From Cyanobacteria bacterium RUI128 (lineage in GTDB: Bacteria > Cyanobacteriota > Vampirovibrionia > Gastranaerophilales > Gastranaerophilaceae), in assembly GCA_024695725.1 (NCBI GenBank), contig JAILHQ010000008.1, forward strand, positions 1 through 39,008: a DNA stretch of 39,008 bases, given 5' to 3'. Below are positions 14,711-22,981 of this stretch, piece after piece. The notes under the pieces were generated by a model. The model was not told the origin of the DNA and did not search any database. It worked only from the letters and a program-made list of their open reading frames with translations. The number at the start of each line of letters is the position of its first letter. Position 1 is the first letter of the stretch. The position numbers and the translations under genes were made by a program.

Positions 14711-16447
14711 TTAACTGGTTTTTGTGAAAACGAATCCTGACAAGTCAGGTATTTGTTCGGCAACGCACCCTATTTCCGTCAGAAATTCGGGATAAACAGG
14801 ATACATCGTGTTCAGGGACAGCCCTGCCTCTGTTTTGCTGAAACCTGCCCAATAATACGTTCCGTCCTGCTTAAAGATATAAGCAGCGGTTTCAGTTGAT
14901 CCGTTCTGAACCCTGTATCCCGGGATACCTCCGTTCTTTTGTCCTTCCCGCAGGGTATTCATTGCCTTTGTGAGTTTTTCTTTCGGTACGGCTGTCTTAG
15001 GGTTGCTCAGGTAGGCTTCGGTAATATGGCCGTCTTTATCTTTAAAGGTGTATTTTTGTTTGTATATTTCAACACCGCCTTTTTCGCTCTTTATCAGGCT
15101 TAATTTGACGTCGGATATGTTATCGTAATTTGCACCGTTGCTTGATTTTAATTTCCGTATGGTATCGCCGAAGGACACTACAATATTCCCGTCAGCATCT
15201 ATGTCAACGGCTTTAACGTCAAAGGTATTGTCCCCCAGATAATCTTTTACGCTTCTCTTGACGTTTTCGGCGCCGTTTTTATTAAGAATATTTTTATGTA
15301 TTTTTGTACCTTTTGATGATAATTCAACCGTTTTAAGCAGATTATCCCCTCCTGTAAGCCGTACTGTTCCGTTTTCAGACAGAGTTCCTCTCAATGGTGT
15401 TCCGTCAAGGAGTTCTGCCGTAAATTCAATCTCGTTCGCGCTGTTCGGAACGTCCTTGACCGCAACATTTTTCAATCGCATTGTTGAATTATTTTCACTG
15501 AAACTTTTACTTATTTCTATTCCAAGATTTTTTGACATCTTGTCTAAATGTTTGTTTATGGATGTTTCAATAGTATCCCTCAGCCCTGAATAGAGTTCGG
15601 AAGCGTGTCCGCCTGATACCCCGTCTGATGCATTTATTTTTATTTTGGTTATATGAGCTTCGCATTTATCAATACTTGCAGGATTAACATTATTGATAGG
15701 TTCACCTTTTGGCGGCATATCAATAACGGTTACGCGTTGAGTTTGCGCTCTTTCGGCAAGTACATTATCCAGATTTTGTACGTTTTCTGCCACTTCCGAC
15801 TCTGCCGTCGTTTGCGGTTTTGTATTTGTTGTTTTGCCTGATTTGGTTGCCCCTTTTGTTCCTATTCCCGGCGGTTCCGTTGTCGGTGCTTTTCTTATAA
15901 TTTTGCCTGCCGATTTACACCCTATAAAGGCAAGGGTGCCCTCAGTCAGACCTGAACCTATGTTACGGAAGGCCTGTTCGGCTTCTGCATCTGTTTCGGC
16001 CTCGTGTGCATCCACTACAGCACTTCCTATATGATAGGCCGATAACCCCATAAATCCTGCTGATATAACCCCAAGTGTAGAGAAGGCTGTTCCTGCTATA
16101 ACTATTTCAGGCGCTAATATACACGCGGCTGCGATACCCGCACCTATAAGAACAGTCTTTAAAGTGTTTCCAAGACTGAAATCTCCGTTTTCGTCACAAA
16201 ACATACCCTTGAAGAAATCGCCGATTCCTTTGCCAATGTTTTTAAGAGCATTGGTAAAACTGATAGAACCGTCATCTGCCCCGTCTTCAGGCAGTTTACC
16301 TTCTGTAATAAAGCTGTCTTCCTGTTTTAATGAATTATCAGAAAATACATTTGTACTATATTCCGTATTTTGCAAACGGGAATTACCCCCTGATGGGGCC
16401 AAATAATAACCATTATAAAGATTTTGGCTAATCCTTAAATTTTCCAT
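14711..16447 (-). CDS. Large protein with hydrophobic helical hairpin, unknown function
   Basis: 578 residues. The N-terminus (1-60) is polar and Ser/Asn/Asp-rich. A long hydrophobic Gly/Ala-rich block at about 97-142 (LIGAGIAAACILAPEIVIAG, then LGVISAGFMGLSAY) looks like a membrane-inserting hairpin, followed by an acidic helix (DAHEAETDAEAEQAF). A Thr/Pro/Lys linker (190-220) leads to a long beta-rich C-terminal region with regular strand-turn patterns (LDGTPLRGTLSENGTVRLTG). No catalytic motif is recognisable. The start has only a weak Shine-Dalgarno sequence. The layout is reminiscent of polymorphic effectors, but a structural envelope protein is equally possible. Confidence 0.7.
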   Translation of the reverse strand: MENLRISQNLYNGYYLAPSGGNSRLQNTEYSTNVFSDNSLKQEDSFITEGKLPEDGADDGSISFTNALKNIGKGIGDFFKGMFCDENGDFSLGNTLKTVLIGAGIAAACILAPEIVIAGTAFSTLGVISAGFMGLSAYHIGSAVVDAHEAETDAEAEQAFRNIGSGLTEGTLAFIGCKSAGKIIRKAPTTEPPGIGTKGATKSGKTTNTKPQTTAESEVAENVQNLDNVLAERAQTQRVTVIDMPPKGEPINNVNPASIDKCEAHITKIKINASDGVSGGHASELYSGLRDTIETSINKHLDKMSKNLGIEISKSFSENNSTMRLKNVAVKDVPNSANEIEFTAELLDGTPLRGTLSENGTVRLTGGDNLLKTVELSSKGTKIHKNILNKNGAENVKRSVKDYLGDNTFDVKAVDIDADGNIVVSFGDTIRKLKSSNGANYDNISDVKLSLIKSEKGGVEIYKQKYTFKDKDGHITEAYLSNPKTAVPKEKLTKAMNTLREGQKNGGIPGYRVQNGSTETAAYIFKQDGTYYWAGFSKTEAGLSLNTMYPVYPEFLTEIGCVAEQIPDLSGFVFTKTS

Positions 16448-16566
16448 GACAAAATATCTCTAATAATTCCCGTATTTATTAAAAGTATTTCTTTTTACCG
16501 TAATTGCTTTTTTTAAGAAAAATGTTTACATTTTTTATGCTAAAATTAGAAGAGAGGGCAGATAAT

Positions 16567-17220
16567 ATGGAAAAGATAAACAGATATATTGAGCACACTT
16601 TGCTTAAACAGGATGCAGGAAAAGACGATTTTGAAAAGTTATATGCTGAGGCTGTTGAAAACCAATTTTTTGGCGTTTGTATTAACCCTGCATACGTAAA
16701 AGATGCTGCGGAAAAAGTAAAAAGATACGGGGTAAAAGTTGTTACTGTAATCGGTTTCCCGCTTGGTGCAAATACGACTGAGGTCAAAGTTTTTGAAACC
16801 CAAAAAGCACTTGCTGACGGGGCTGATGAAATAGATATGGTAATAAACGTATCAAAATTAAAAGACAAAGACTACGATTATGTCATAAACGATATAAAAT
16901 CTGTTAAAAATGCCTGCCCGAATAATAATCTGAAGGTTATACTTGAAACAGATTTATTAACAAAAGATGAAATAGGCACAGCATGTGAATTATGTATAAA
17001 AGCAGGTGCTGATTTGGTTAAAACATCGACAGGCTTTGTAAAAGGCGGTGTCGGTGCCAAGGTTGAAGATGTAAAACTTATGGCTGAAACGGTAAAATCG
17101 CATGGGCTCAGAGTAAAGGCATCTGGCGGTATAAGAGATAAAGAAACCGCAATTGCAATGATAGAGGCGGGTGCAGACAGACTCGGAACAAGTTCGGGTG
17201 TTGCAATAGTGCAGGAATAA
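16567..17220 (+). CDS. deoC: Deoxyribose-phosphate aldolase
   Basis: 217 residues from the ATG at 16567, chosen because GAGGGC lies just upstream and the protein then begins as other DeoC do; an ATG at 16504 would add 21 unlikely residues. The catalytic residues are visible: D90 (DEIDMVINV), the Schiff-base lysine K152 (VKTSTGF) and K184 (VKASGGI). It cleaves 2-deoxyribose-5-phosphate to acetaldehyde and glyceraldehyde-3-phosphate in deoxynucleoside salvage. An extended -10 (TATGCTAAAAT) lies near 16537-16547. It is followed after 15 bp by ychF. Confidence 0.96.
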   Translation: MEKINRYIEHTLLKQDAGKDDFEKLYAEAVENQFFGVCINPAYVKDAAEKVKRYGVKVVTVIGFPLGANTTEVKVFETQKALADGADEIDMVINVSKLKDKDYDYVINDIKSVKNACPNNNLKVILETDLLTKDEIGTACELCIKAGADLVKTSTGFVKGGVGAKVEDVKLMAETVKSHGLRVKASGGIRDKETAIAMIEAGADRLGTSSGVAIVQE

Positions 17221-17235
17221 TGAAAGGAATATAAA

Positions 17236-18330
17236 ATGTTAAGAGCAGGTATAGTAGGACTTCCTAATGTAGGTAAATCAACTTTATTCAACGCGTTGAC
17301 TTCGTCAATGAATGCACAGAGTGCAAACTATCCGTTTTGTACCATTGAGCCTAATGTAGGGGTTGTTACCGTACCTGATGACAGACTGGAAATACTTGCA
17401 AAATTATGTAAAACGAACAATATTATCCCGACAGCAATAGAATTTGTTGATATTGCGGGACTTGTTAAAGGTGCAAGCAAGGGTGAAGGACTCGGAAACC
17501 AGTTTTTGCACAACATAAGAGAGGTTGATGCAATTATTCAGGTTGTAAGATGTTTTGATGATGAGAATATCGTAAGAGAAAACAAGGTTGATCCTCTAAG
17601 CGATATCGAAATCATCAATACAGAGCTTATTCTTGCAGATTTGGCATCTATTGAAAAACGTCAGGCAAGAATTTTAAAACAGGTTAAATCAGGGGATAAA
17701 CTTGCAGTTCTTGAAGACAAGGTTCTAAAAAAAGTTTCCGATCTGCTTTCTGAAGGTTCATTTATCAACCCTGAAGATTATTTTGATGAAGAAGAAATGG
17801 GTGTTCTGAAACAAATGAATCTTATGTCAGTAAAACCTGTAATCTATTGTGCAAACGTTGCTGAAAACGATTTGCAGTCAGGTAACGAATATACAAAACT
17901 GGTTGCAAAATATGCGTCAGAACACAATGCAAAAACGGTTATAATATCCGCAAAAATAGAAGAAGAACTTGTTGCACTCGGTAAGGAAGAGGCAAAAGAG
18001 TATCTGGCTGATTTAGGTGTCGAAGACAGCGGTATTGATAAAATGATTAAATCAGTATATTCACTTTTAAAATTGCTCACCTTTATAACAGCAGGGGAAA
18101 AGGAAGTCAGAGCATGGACGGTCAAAGAGGGTACAAAAGCACCTCAGGCTGCGGGTGTTATCCATACAGATTTTGAAAAAGGTTTCATAAGAGCCGAGAT
18201 TACCCCATATAAAGATTTTGTAGAACTCGGTTCATATCCTGCCTGCAAGGATAAAGGGGTTACCCGTATAGAGGGCAAAGAATACGTTATCCAGGACGGC
18301 GATCTCGTTCACTTCAGATTTAATGTCTAG
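17236..18330 (+). CDS. ychF: Obg-family GTPase/ATPase YchF (OLA1)
   Basis: 364 residues, the normal length. The P-loop is GLPNVGKST (8-16), switch II is DIAGLVKGASKGEG, and the ATP-type base-recognition motif is the NVAE in CANVAEND, characteristic of YchF instead of NKxD. The C-terminal TGS-like (DUF933) domain is present (IEGKEYVIQDGDLVHFRFNV). YchF binds ribosomes and acts in translation and stress responses. AAAGGA precedes the ATG and deoC lies 15 bp upstream, so they are probably one unit. It converges on the next gene with only 6 bp between stops. Confidence 0.96.
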   Translation: MLRAGIVGLPNVGKSTLFNALTSSMNAQSANYPFCTIEPNVGVVTVPDDRLEILAKLCKTNNIIPTAIEFVDIAGLVKGASKGEGLGNQFLHNIREVDAIIQVVRCFDDENIVRENKVDPLSDIEIINTELILADLASIEKRQARILKQVKSGDKLAVLEDKVLKKVSDLLSEGSFINPEDYFDEEEMGVLKQMNLMSVKPVIYCANVAENDLQSGNEYTKLVAKYASEHNAKTVIISAKIEEELVALGKEEAKEYLADLGVEDSGIDKMIKSVYSLLKLLTFITAGEKEVRAWTVKEGTKAPQAAGVIHTDFEKGFIRAEITPYKDFVELGSYPACKDKGVTRIEGKEYVIQDGDLVHFRFNV

Positions 18331-18336
18331 CGGTTC

Positions 18337-18858
18337 TTAATTTATAGGGATACTTACGATGACGTTTAAAGATTTATTTCCGTCCATATCCCATATATTG
18401 TTAGGTTTGCCTATATTTATGTTTTGCTGTAATTCGGCAGATACGGATACTCCGCCTCTGAAATTGTGTGTATAACCTACCCAGGCACCTGTTTTGTGGC
18501 CCCATTCTCCGTTTGAATATTTTGATGTAAAATGTGCCGCTCCGTATATTGAATTATTGTTGTTGAATGCGTGGCTTCCGCCAAAGGTTACTCTGTATTG
18601 TTCAGCTCCGTCTATCTCTCTGAATCTTACCTGTGCATTGAGATTATGCCCGAGGTTTTGTTTGTATTTTACTTCCAGAGCAGGATTTACATTTGATGCA
18701 CCGTCAGTCCCGATTGTCCAGTCTGCTCCGGCTCCGATAGACAGGTTTGAACCCTGACCGAGTTTCAGATTTATCCCGCCAAGAGTTAAATTTTCATTAC
18801 TACCGTCAAATGAATAATAATTTGAGTTTGAAATATATCCTGATACCGGTGACGGCAT
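18337..18858 (-). CDS. Beta-strand-rich protein, outer-membrane-barrel-like, no signal peptide
   Basis: 173 residues built of alternating polar/hydrophobic strands with aromatic ends (LEVKYKQNLGHNLNAQVRFR, YRVTFGGSHAF, TGAWVGYTHNFRGGVSVSAE), like a small outer-membrane beta barrel of about eight strands. No signal peptide is visible; the N-terminus carries SNYYSFDGSN, which resembles the Phe-x-Gly motif of other proteins here. Upstream on the minus strand is AATACTTTATATATGT (18885-18900), a box also present in the conserved promoter modules. GGGAG lies before the ATG. Function and location are uncertain. Confidence 0.65.
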   Translation of the reverse strand: MPSPVSGYISNSNYYSFDGSNENLTLGGINLKLGQGSNLSIGAGADWTIGTDGASNVNPALEVKYKQNLGHNLNAQVRFREIDGAEQYRVTFGGSHAFNNNNSIYGAAHFTSKYSNGEWGHKTGAWVGYTHNFRGGVSVSAELQQNINIGKPNNIWDMDGNKSLNVIVSIPIN

Positions 18859-18884
18859 AACAATTCTCCCAATATTAATCCCCG

Positions 18885-18900
18885 CACATATATAAAGTAT
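18885..18900 (-). promoter_or_regulatory. TACTTTATATATGT promoter-like box
   Basis: AATACTTTATATATGT on the minus strand, 27 nt upstream of the ATG at 18858. It shares the ACTTTATATATG core with the modules near 6930 and 21172. No standard -35 is present. Confidence 0.5.
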
Positions 18901-18921
18901 TTTTCTGTTTAAAAATTGCCC

Positions 18922-18960
18922 AAAAAAAGCGGGTAGTTTAAATAGCTACCCGCTTTTTTT
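18922..18960 (-). terminator. Bidirectional intrinsic terminator, mainly of glyS
   Basis: GCGGGTAG (18929-18936) and CTACCCGC (18946-18953) form the stem, with A/T runs on both sides so it can work in both directions. It ends 15 nt from the glyS stop. Confidence 0.92.
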
Positions 18961-18974
18961 ATAAAAAAGTTGTT

Positions 18975-20969
18975 TTATTTGCTTAATTTACTGAAATCAG
19001 CCATTAAATCGTAGTACCCTCTGAGCAGTGTCAGCAGGCCTATTCTGTTGTTTTTGATGTTTTCGTCTTTATCCATAACAAGAACCTTGTCAAAGAACGC
19101 ATCAACCTTTGAATTAAGCCCGATTAACTGGTTAAGATAAGCAGAATAATCACTCAATTCCTCAAGAGATTTTACGGCTGAATACAGATTTCTTTCTTCG
19201 TCTGTCTGGAACAGGTCTTCATCAATAATATCGAAAGAGCTGTCTTTCAGTATTCTTATTACACGGTTTGCATTTTCGACTGTCATAGGGCTGTCGAATT
19301 GTGACAGAGCCTGAACACGTTTGATGTAATCAGAGAGTTTTTCCAGAGGGTTACCGATAAGGCAAGCCTCTAAAATATCTTTCTTGTAACTGTCTGCAAG
19401 GAAGATAGTTAATCTTTGGATAATAAACTCTTCAACGTCAGCCTGACAGTTTGTTTCGACAGGCAGAAGTTCAATAGCTGATTTAATCAACTCTGTTATG
19501 TTTATTTCAAGATTATTTTCAATAATAGTCTTAATGATACCAAGTGCCGCACGTCTTACCCCGAGTGGATCTGATGACCCTGTCGGTTTTTTGCCTGATG
19601 CAAATACTGCGCAGATATTGTCGATTTTATCGGATATACCGACCACCTGTCCTTCAATACCTGATGCAAGTTCGCTATCGGCGTTGAGCGGGAAGTAGTG
19701 TTCTTTGACACCCTGTACTACGGCATCATTTTCGCCTGAAATTCTTGCGTAATCAGAACCGATAAACCCTTGTAATTCGGTAAACTCAAACACAAGATTT
19801 GTTGCCAAATCAGCCTTACACAGGTAAGCGGTACGAATTATGTTTGTATCGTTTATCCCGAGTTCTTCGGCGATTTGCTTAGATAACTTGATAAGTCTTT
19901 GGGTCTTGTCATATACAGAGCCCATACCTTTTTGGAAGGTCATTCCCTTGAGGTTTTCGACGTATTCTTCAAGTTTCTTCTTAGTATCGTTTTTAACGAA
20001 GAAGACGGCATCATCAAGTCTTGCCTTGATAACTCTCAGGTTCCCCGCTTTAATATTTTCAAAATCGTTTCCGATATAGTTTGCGATTGTTATAAAGTTA
20101 TTGGTTAATTTACCGTCTTTAAACAGTGCAAAATATCTCTGATGTGATTCCATAACTGTAATAGTAACTTCGTCAGGGATATTCAGATATTCCTCGTCAA
20201 AATTACAGATAACCGCAACAGGCCATTCGCAGATGTTTGTGACCTCTTCTAATAAATCATCGGAAATACGTGTTGTTGCACCGATTTCAGATGCCTTTGC
20301 GTTTGCAATTTCAATAATTTTATTACGTCTTTCTTCCGGATCAACTATTACATAGCCTTCTTTCAATTTGTTCTTATATTCGTCAGGGTTGTTTATCTCA
20401 ACAACACCTTCGTAAGAACGGTGTCCTCTTGATATTTTTGAGGATTCGATATCAAGAATTTTAATTTTAAGTTCTTCGTTATTGTATATTGAAACAAGCC
20501 ATCTTATAGGTCTTGAGAACTTTTCTTCGTGGTCAGCCCATCTCATAAAGTGTGAGCCCTGAAGTTTCAGTACAATATTTGGTATATTTTCAACCAAAAC
20601 ATCTTTTGTTGATTTACCCTTGACTTCTATCTTTGCCATTACGTAGTCATCTTCAACGTAAAGGTCATCAGGGGTTAAACCGTTTTTCTTTGCGAAACCT
20701 TCGCCTGCTTTTGACAGGTTTCCGTTTTCGTCATACGCAATCTTTTTAATAGGGCCTTTAAAGATTTTTGTTGAATCAGGCTGAGCATCTGCTAACCCGT
20801 CAATAATTACTGCAAGTCTTCTCGGGGTTGTTAACACGTTTACGCCCTCAAAGGTGATACCGTTTGCAACCAAAAACTTTTCAAAACTGTCTTTTAACTG
20901 TGTCTGAGCCGATGTTATAAACTTGTACGGCAACTCTTCTACACCAATTTCCAATAAATATTTACTCAT
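18975..20969 (-). CDS. glyS: Glycyl-tRNA synthetase beta subunit
   Basis: 664 residues from the ATG at 20969, chosen because GAGG lies 7 nt upstream; an ATG four codons earlier contains that site. The N-terminus KYLLEIGVEELPYKF is the beta-subunit signature. Further landmarks are TPRRLAVII, HFMRWADHEEKFSRPIRWLV, VMESHQRYFALF and DPLGVRRAALGII. The length is near the usual 690. With the alpha subunit (glyQ, not in this window) it forms the alpha2beta2 enzyme charging tRNA-Gly. A promoter lies at 20996-21023 and a strong terminator follows, so it is monocistronic. Confidence 0.96.
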   Translation of the reverse strand: MSKYLLEIGVEELPYKFITSAQTQLKDSFEKFLVANGITFEGVNVLTTPRRLAVIIDGLADAQPDSTKIFKGPIKKIAYDENGNLSKAGEGFAKKNGLTPDDLYVEDDYVMAKIEVKGKSTKDVLVENIPNIVLKLQGSHFMRWADHEEKFSRPIRWLVSIYNNEELKIKILDIESSKISRGHRSYEGVVEINNPDEYKNKLKEGYVIVDPEERRNKIIEIANAKASEIGATTRISDDLLEEVTNICEWPVAVICNFDEEYLNIPDEVTITVMESHQRYFALFKDGKLTNNFITIANYIGNDFENIKAGNLRVIKARLDDAVFFVKNDTKKKLEEYVENLKGMTFQKGMGSVYDKTQRLIKLSKQIAEELGINDTNIIRTAYLCKADLATNLVFEFTELQGFIGSDYARISGENDAVVQGVKEHYFPLNADSELASGIEGQVVGISDKIDNICAVFASGKKPTGSSDPLGVRRAALGIIKTIIENNLEINITELIKSAIELLPVETNCQADVEEFIIQRLTIFLADSYKKDILEACLIGNPLEKLSDYIKRVQALSQFDSPMTVENANRVIRILKDSSFDIIDEDLFQTDEERNLYSAVKSLEELSDYSAYLNQLIGLNSKVDAFFDKVLVMDKDENIKNNRIGLLTLLRGYYDLMADFSKLSK

Positions 20970-20995
20970 TCTAAACCTCATTTTTTAACAAGAGT

Positions 20996-21023
20996 ATTAT
21001 ATTACAAACAAACCCGAGTTCAA
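20996..21023 (-). promoter_or_regulatory. Promoter of glyS
   Basis: Minus strand TTGAAC (21018-21023), 16-nt spacer, TATAAT (20996-21001), 26 nt before the ATG. Confidence 0.7.
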
Positions 21024-21052
21024 AATGACTGATGGGTTAAGCAAAAAAAGGC

Positions 21053-21170
21053 AAAAAAAAAGCCTTTCGCAAGGAAGGCTAAATCTAGAATTAGGAAGGG
21101 AATTAGGGTATATAGGTTAAAATAAATTTGTGTGTCTTTTAAATCTTTGTTTTGTAGCTCTCTTGAATAT
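21053..21170 (-). ncRNA. Candidate small RNA B
   Basis: A minus-strand transcript of about 115 nt bounded by the conserved promoter module (21172-21245) and an intrinsic terminator: AGCCTT / AAGGCT stem at 21061-21080, then nine T. The interval has no ATG-initiated frame with a ribosome binding site. Its 3' half contains the unpaired C-rich stretch CCCTTCCTAA (plus-strand 21091-21100), also present in candidate small RNA C at the same distance from its terminator. The longer open frame over this region crosses promoter and terminator and is a shadow. In the 338-bp gap between dnaJ and glyS I see nothing else apart from the glyS promoter. Confidence 0.65.
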
Positions 21171-21171
21171 C

Positions 21172-21245
21172 GCTTACATATATATAAAGTATATACAAAA
21201 CCTCCGATTTCAGAGAGCGTAATTTTTGTTACAAAACTTAATATC
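21172..21245 (-). promoter_or_regulatory. Conserved promoter module, copy B
   Basis: CGCTTACATATATATAAAGT (21171-21190), GATTTCAGAGAG, and GTTACAAA-AC-TTAATATC (21228-21245). Nearly the same blocks and spacing as copy A at 6930-7004. It drives candidate small RNA B leftward. The GTTACAAA half-site fits HLR1. Confidence 0.7.
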
Positions 21246-21307
21246 AATGGCCAAAAATCACTTATATCAACGTTTTGCGGAATTGTGTTCCCATTACATT
21301 TACCCCT

Positions 21308-22321
21308 TTAGCCCCTTAATTCTGAGAGTTTTTTATAGAGTTCTATTTCTTTATCTGTAAGATCTTTCGGGATAACTATTTTCATTTTTACTTTAAGGTC
21401 GCCGTATTTTGAGTTTTTATCAGGCAGACCAAGCCCTTTGAGCCTTAAAATCTGACCTGTAGATACCATTTTAGGTATCTTGATATTGATTTTACCATGC
21501 AGGGTATCTATATCTTTGCTTGCGCCTAATACGGCTTCAGACGGGGTTATTTCAATCTCTTTTGTAAGGGTTGTACCGTCAACCTGATATTCTTTATCCT
21601 TTATGTTAACTATAAGGTACATATCCCCTTTCCTGCCGTAAGAATCGGTTCTTCCTTTACCTTTGAGTTTTATTTTCTGACCGTCAACGACGTTTTTAGG
21701 TATTTTGATTTTCACGACAGTAGAGGTATTTACGTAACCTGTTCCGCCGCAGTGTGTGCAAAAGCCACCGGGTGGGCACTGCGTACATTTTTCCATATTT
21801 GAAAGTTTTACGTTAACAGGTTTATCGTCAAAAATATCTTTTATGGAGATATCGAGGTTCTTTGTAATATCTAATTTTTCGGATTTAGGCGGGCGTTGTT
21901 GTTTTTGGGAAGTTCTGCCGGAGCCGAAATCGAATCCGCTGAAATTGCCGTAACTTCCTTTTGTTCCGTATGGGCCTGATTGCCCGCCTGACATAAAATC
22001 GCCAAACAGCGAGCTGAAGAAGTCAGAGAATCCGCCCGTACCCTGATTAAAGTTAAAATTAAAGTTATCAAACCCAGGAGGCGGTGTGTATTCTGCTCCG
22101 CCCTGCCAATTTGCACCAAGACTGTCATATCTTTGACGTTTTTCCGCATCGCCCAAAACCTCATAGGCCTCGTTTATATCTTTAAACTTAGCCTCGGCTT
22201 CAGCCGTTTTGTTTACGTCAGGGTGGTATTTACGTGCAAGTTTTCTGTATGCTGATTTAATTTCCGATGCAGTAGCTTCACGTTTAACCCCTAGTATTTC
22301 ATAATAGTCTTTATATTGCAT
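21308..22321 (-). CDS. DnaJ/CbpA-type co-chaperone with a reduced zinc centre
   Basis: 337 residues. The J domain (1-70) has the HPD motif at 33-35 (KYHPDVNK). A Gly/Phe-rich linker follows (about 75-140). The cysteine region is a single C179-x2-C182-x5-C188-x2-C191 ([17 protein letters not shown]) instead of the four CxxCxGxG repeats of DnaJ; CbpA has none. The two substrate-binding beta domains follow ([38 protein letters not shown]). It stimulates DnaK and delivers unfolded substrates. A promoter TTTACA (22363-22368) / TATATT (22339-22344) precedes it and TAGGAG lies before the ATG. Architecture is between DnaJ and CbpA, so I give no symbol. Confidence 0.9.
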   Translation of the reverse strand: MQYKDYYEILGVKREATASEIKSAYRKLARKYHPDVNKTAEAEAKFKDINEAYEVLGDAEKRQRYDSLGANWQGGAEYTPPPGFDNFNFNFNQGTGGFSDFFSSLFGDFMSGGQSGPYGTKGSYGNFSGFDFGSGRTSQKQQRPPKSEKLDITKNLDISIKDIFDDKPVNVKLSNMEKCTQCPPGGFCTHCGGTGYVNTSTVVKIKIPKNVVDGQKIKLKGKGRTDSYGRKGDMYLIVNIKDKEYQVDGTTLTKEIEITPSEAVLGASKDIDTLHGKINIKIPKMVSTGQILRLKGLGLPDKNSKYGDLKVKMKIVIPKDLTDKEIELYKKLSELRG

Positions 22322-22400
22322 GGTTATCTCCTAATTTTAATATAATACAAAATGCCGCCTGTTGTAAAAAACTTAATTATTTTTTAATTATCGATAATAA

Positions 22401-22435
22401 AAGAAAGGGATCCCTTCTGCAGGAACCCCCTTAAT
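22401..22435 (-). terminator. Intrinsic terminator of the 80-residue gene
   Basis: Minus strand GGGGGTTCC, TGCAGAA, GGGATCCC followed by TTTCTTTT. The stem uses two G-U pairs. It starts about 25 nt after the stop at 22459. Confidence 0.65.
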
Positions 22436-22458
22436 GAGTTAAGTATAGTTAATGTGAC

Positions 22459-22701
22459 CTATGCTACATAGTTTAACTGTTGAGCATTAGGTGTTTCGTG
22501 CTCAGATAAGAATCTGAATGTTCTGTACAGTTTGTATCCTAAAGAAGTAATAGGATTAGCATTAACAGAGTCAGCCTTCTGAGCAATAAGTCTTTCTTTT
22601 TCGAAATTGACTTTGTTTTGTTGTTGTTGAGAACGCGGTGCGATTACCGTACTATTGTTGGTAGCTGTGAACTTTATATTTTGTATATTATTAACTTTCA
22701 T
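22459..22701 (-). CDS. Small protein with NIKFTA N-terminal motif, unknown function
   Basis: 80 residues. The N-terminus MKVNNIQNIKFTATNNS carries the short Phe motif (KF-T-A) of the other lineage-specific proteins, followed by Gln-rich SQQQQNKVNFEKERL and a helical, amphipathic second half (SLGYKLYRTFRFLSEHE). There is no signal peptide or membrane helix. GAGG precedes the ATG. It has a perfect TTGACA -35 and three AAGTGT-N7-ACACTT palindromes around its promoter, so it is strongly expressed when derepressed and tightly controlled. A terminator follows. The degree of control is unusual for so small a gene; the function is unknown. Confidence 0.75.
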   Translation of the reverse strand: MKVNNIQNIKFTATNNSTVIAPRSQQQQNKVNFEKERLIAQKADSVNANPITSLGYKLYRTFRFLSEHETPNAQQLNYVA

Positions 22702-22731
22702 TTTAAATCAAACCTCTAAGTTTTTTGTTTT

Positions 22732-22750
22732 AAGTGTTACTTATACACTT
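22732..22750. promoter_or_regulatory. Operator-like palindrome 1
   Basis: AAGTGT-N7-ACACTT, located just downstream of the predicted transcription start of the 80-residue gene. Confidence 0.7.
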
Positions 22751-22764
22751 CTTTCATTACTTTT

Positions 22765-22793
22765 ATTATGATACAAGTTCGATTTTTTGTCAA
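22765..22793 (-). promoter_or_regulatory. Strong promoter of the 80-residue gene
   Basis: Minus strand TTGACA (22788-22793), 17-nt spacer, CATAAT (22765-22770). The -35 is a perfect consensus match and overlaps operator 2 by 2 nt. Confidence 0.8.
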
Positions 22794-22810
22794 GTGTTAT
22801 TTTTACACTT
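22792..22810. promoter_or_regulatory. Operator-like palindrome 2
   Basis: AAGTGT-N7-ACACTT, starting 60 bp from palindrome 1 and overlapping the -35 box. Confidence 0.7.
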
Positions 22811-22854
22811 TTTCTTAATGGCTTAATATTCAGTAATAATAAGGGTTTTCGATA

Positions 22855-22873
22855 AAGTGCATTTTGTACACTT
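22855..22873. promoter_or_regulatory. Operator-like palindrome 3
   Basis: AAGTGC-N7-ACACTT, starting 63 bp from palindrome 2, one mismatch from the other two. Confidence 0.65.
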
Positions 22874-22936
22874 ATTCGTCGGGCGCAGGTATGTCATGGA
22901 AAATAGTCCGCATGGAGGATATTTTACCCAAAAACA

Positions 22937-22963
22937 AATAAAGCCCGCTCACCGAGCGGGCTT
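22937..22963 (-). terminator. Intrinsic terminator of the acyl-CoA synthetase gene
   Basis: Minus strand AAGCCCGCTCGGTGAGCGGGCTT: a 10-bp GC-rich stem followed by TATTTGTTTTT. Confidence 0.85.
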
Positions 22964-22981
22964 TAAGTATATTTTCTATCC

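Noticed and set aside
21020..21247. Minus-strand open frame of 75 codons between glyS and dnaJ
   Set aside because: It runs through a conserved promoter module and an intrinsic terminator and has no ribosome binding site; the region is better explained as a small RNA.
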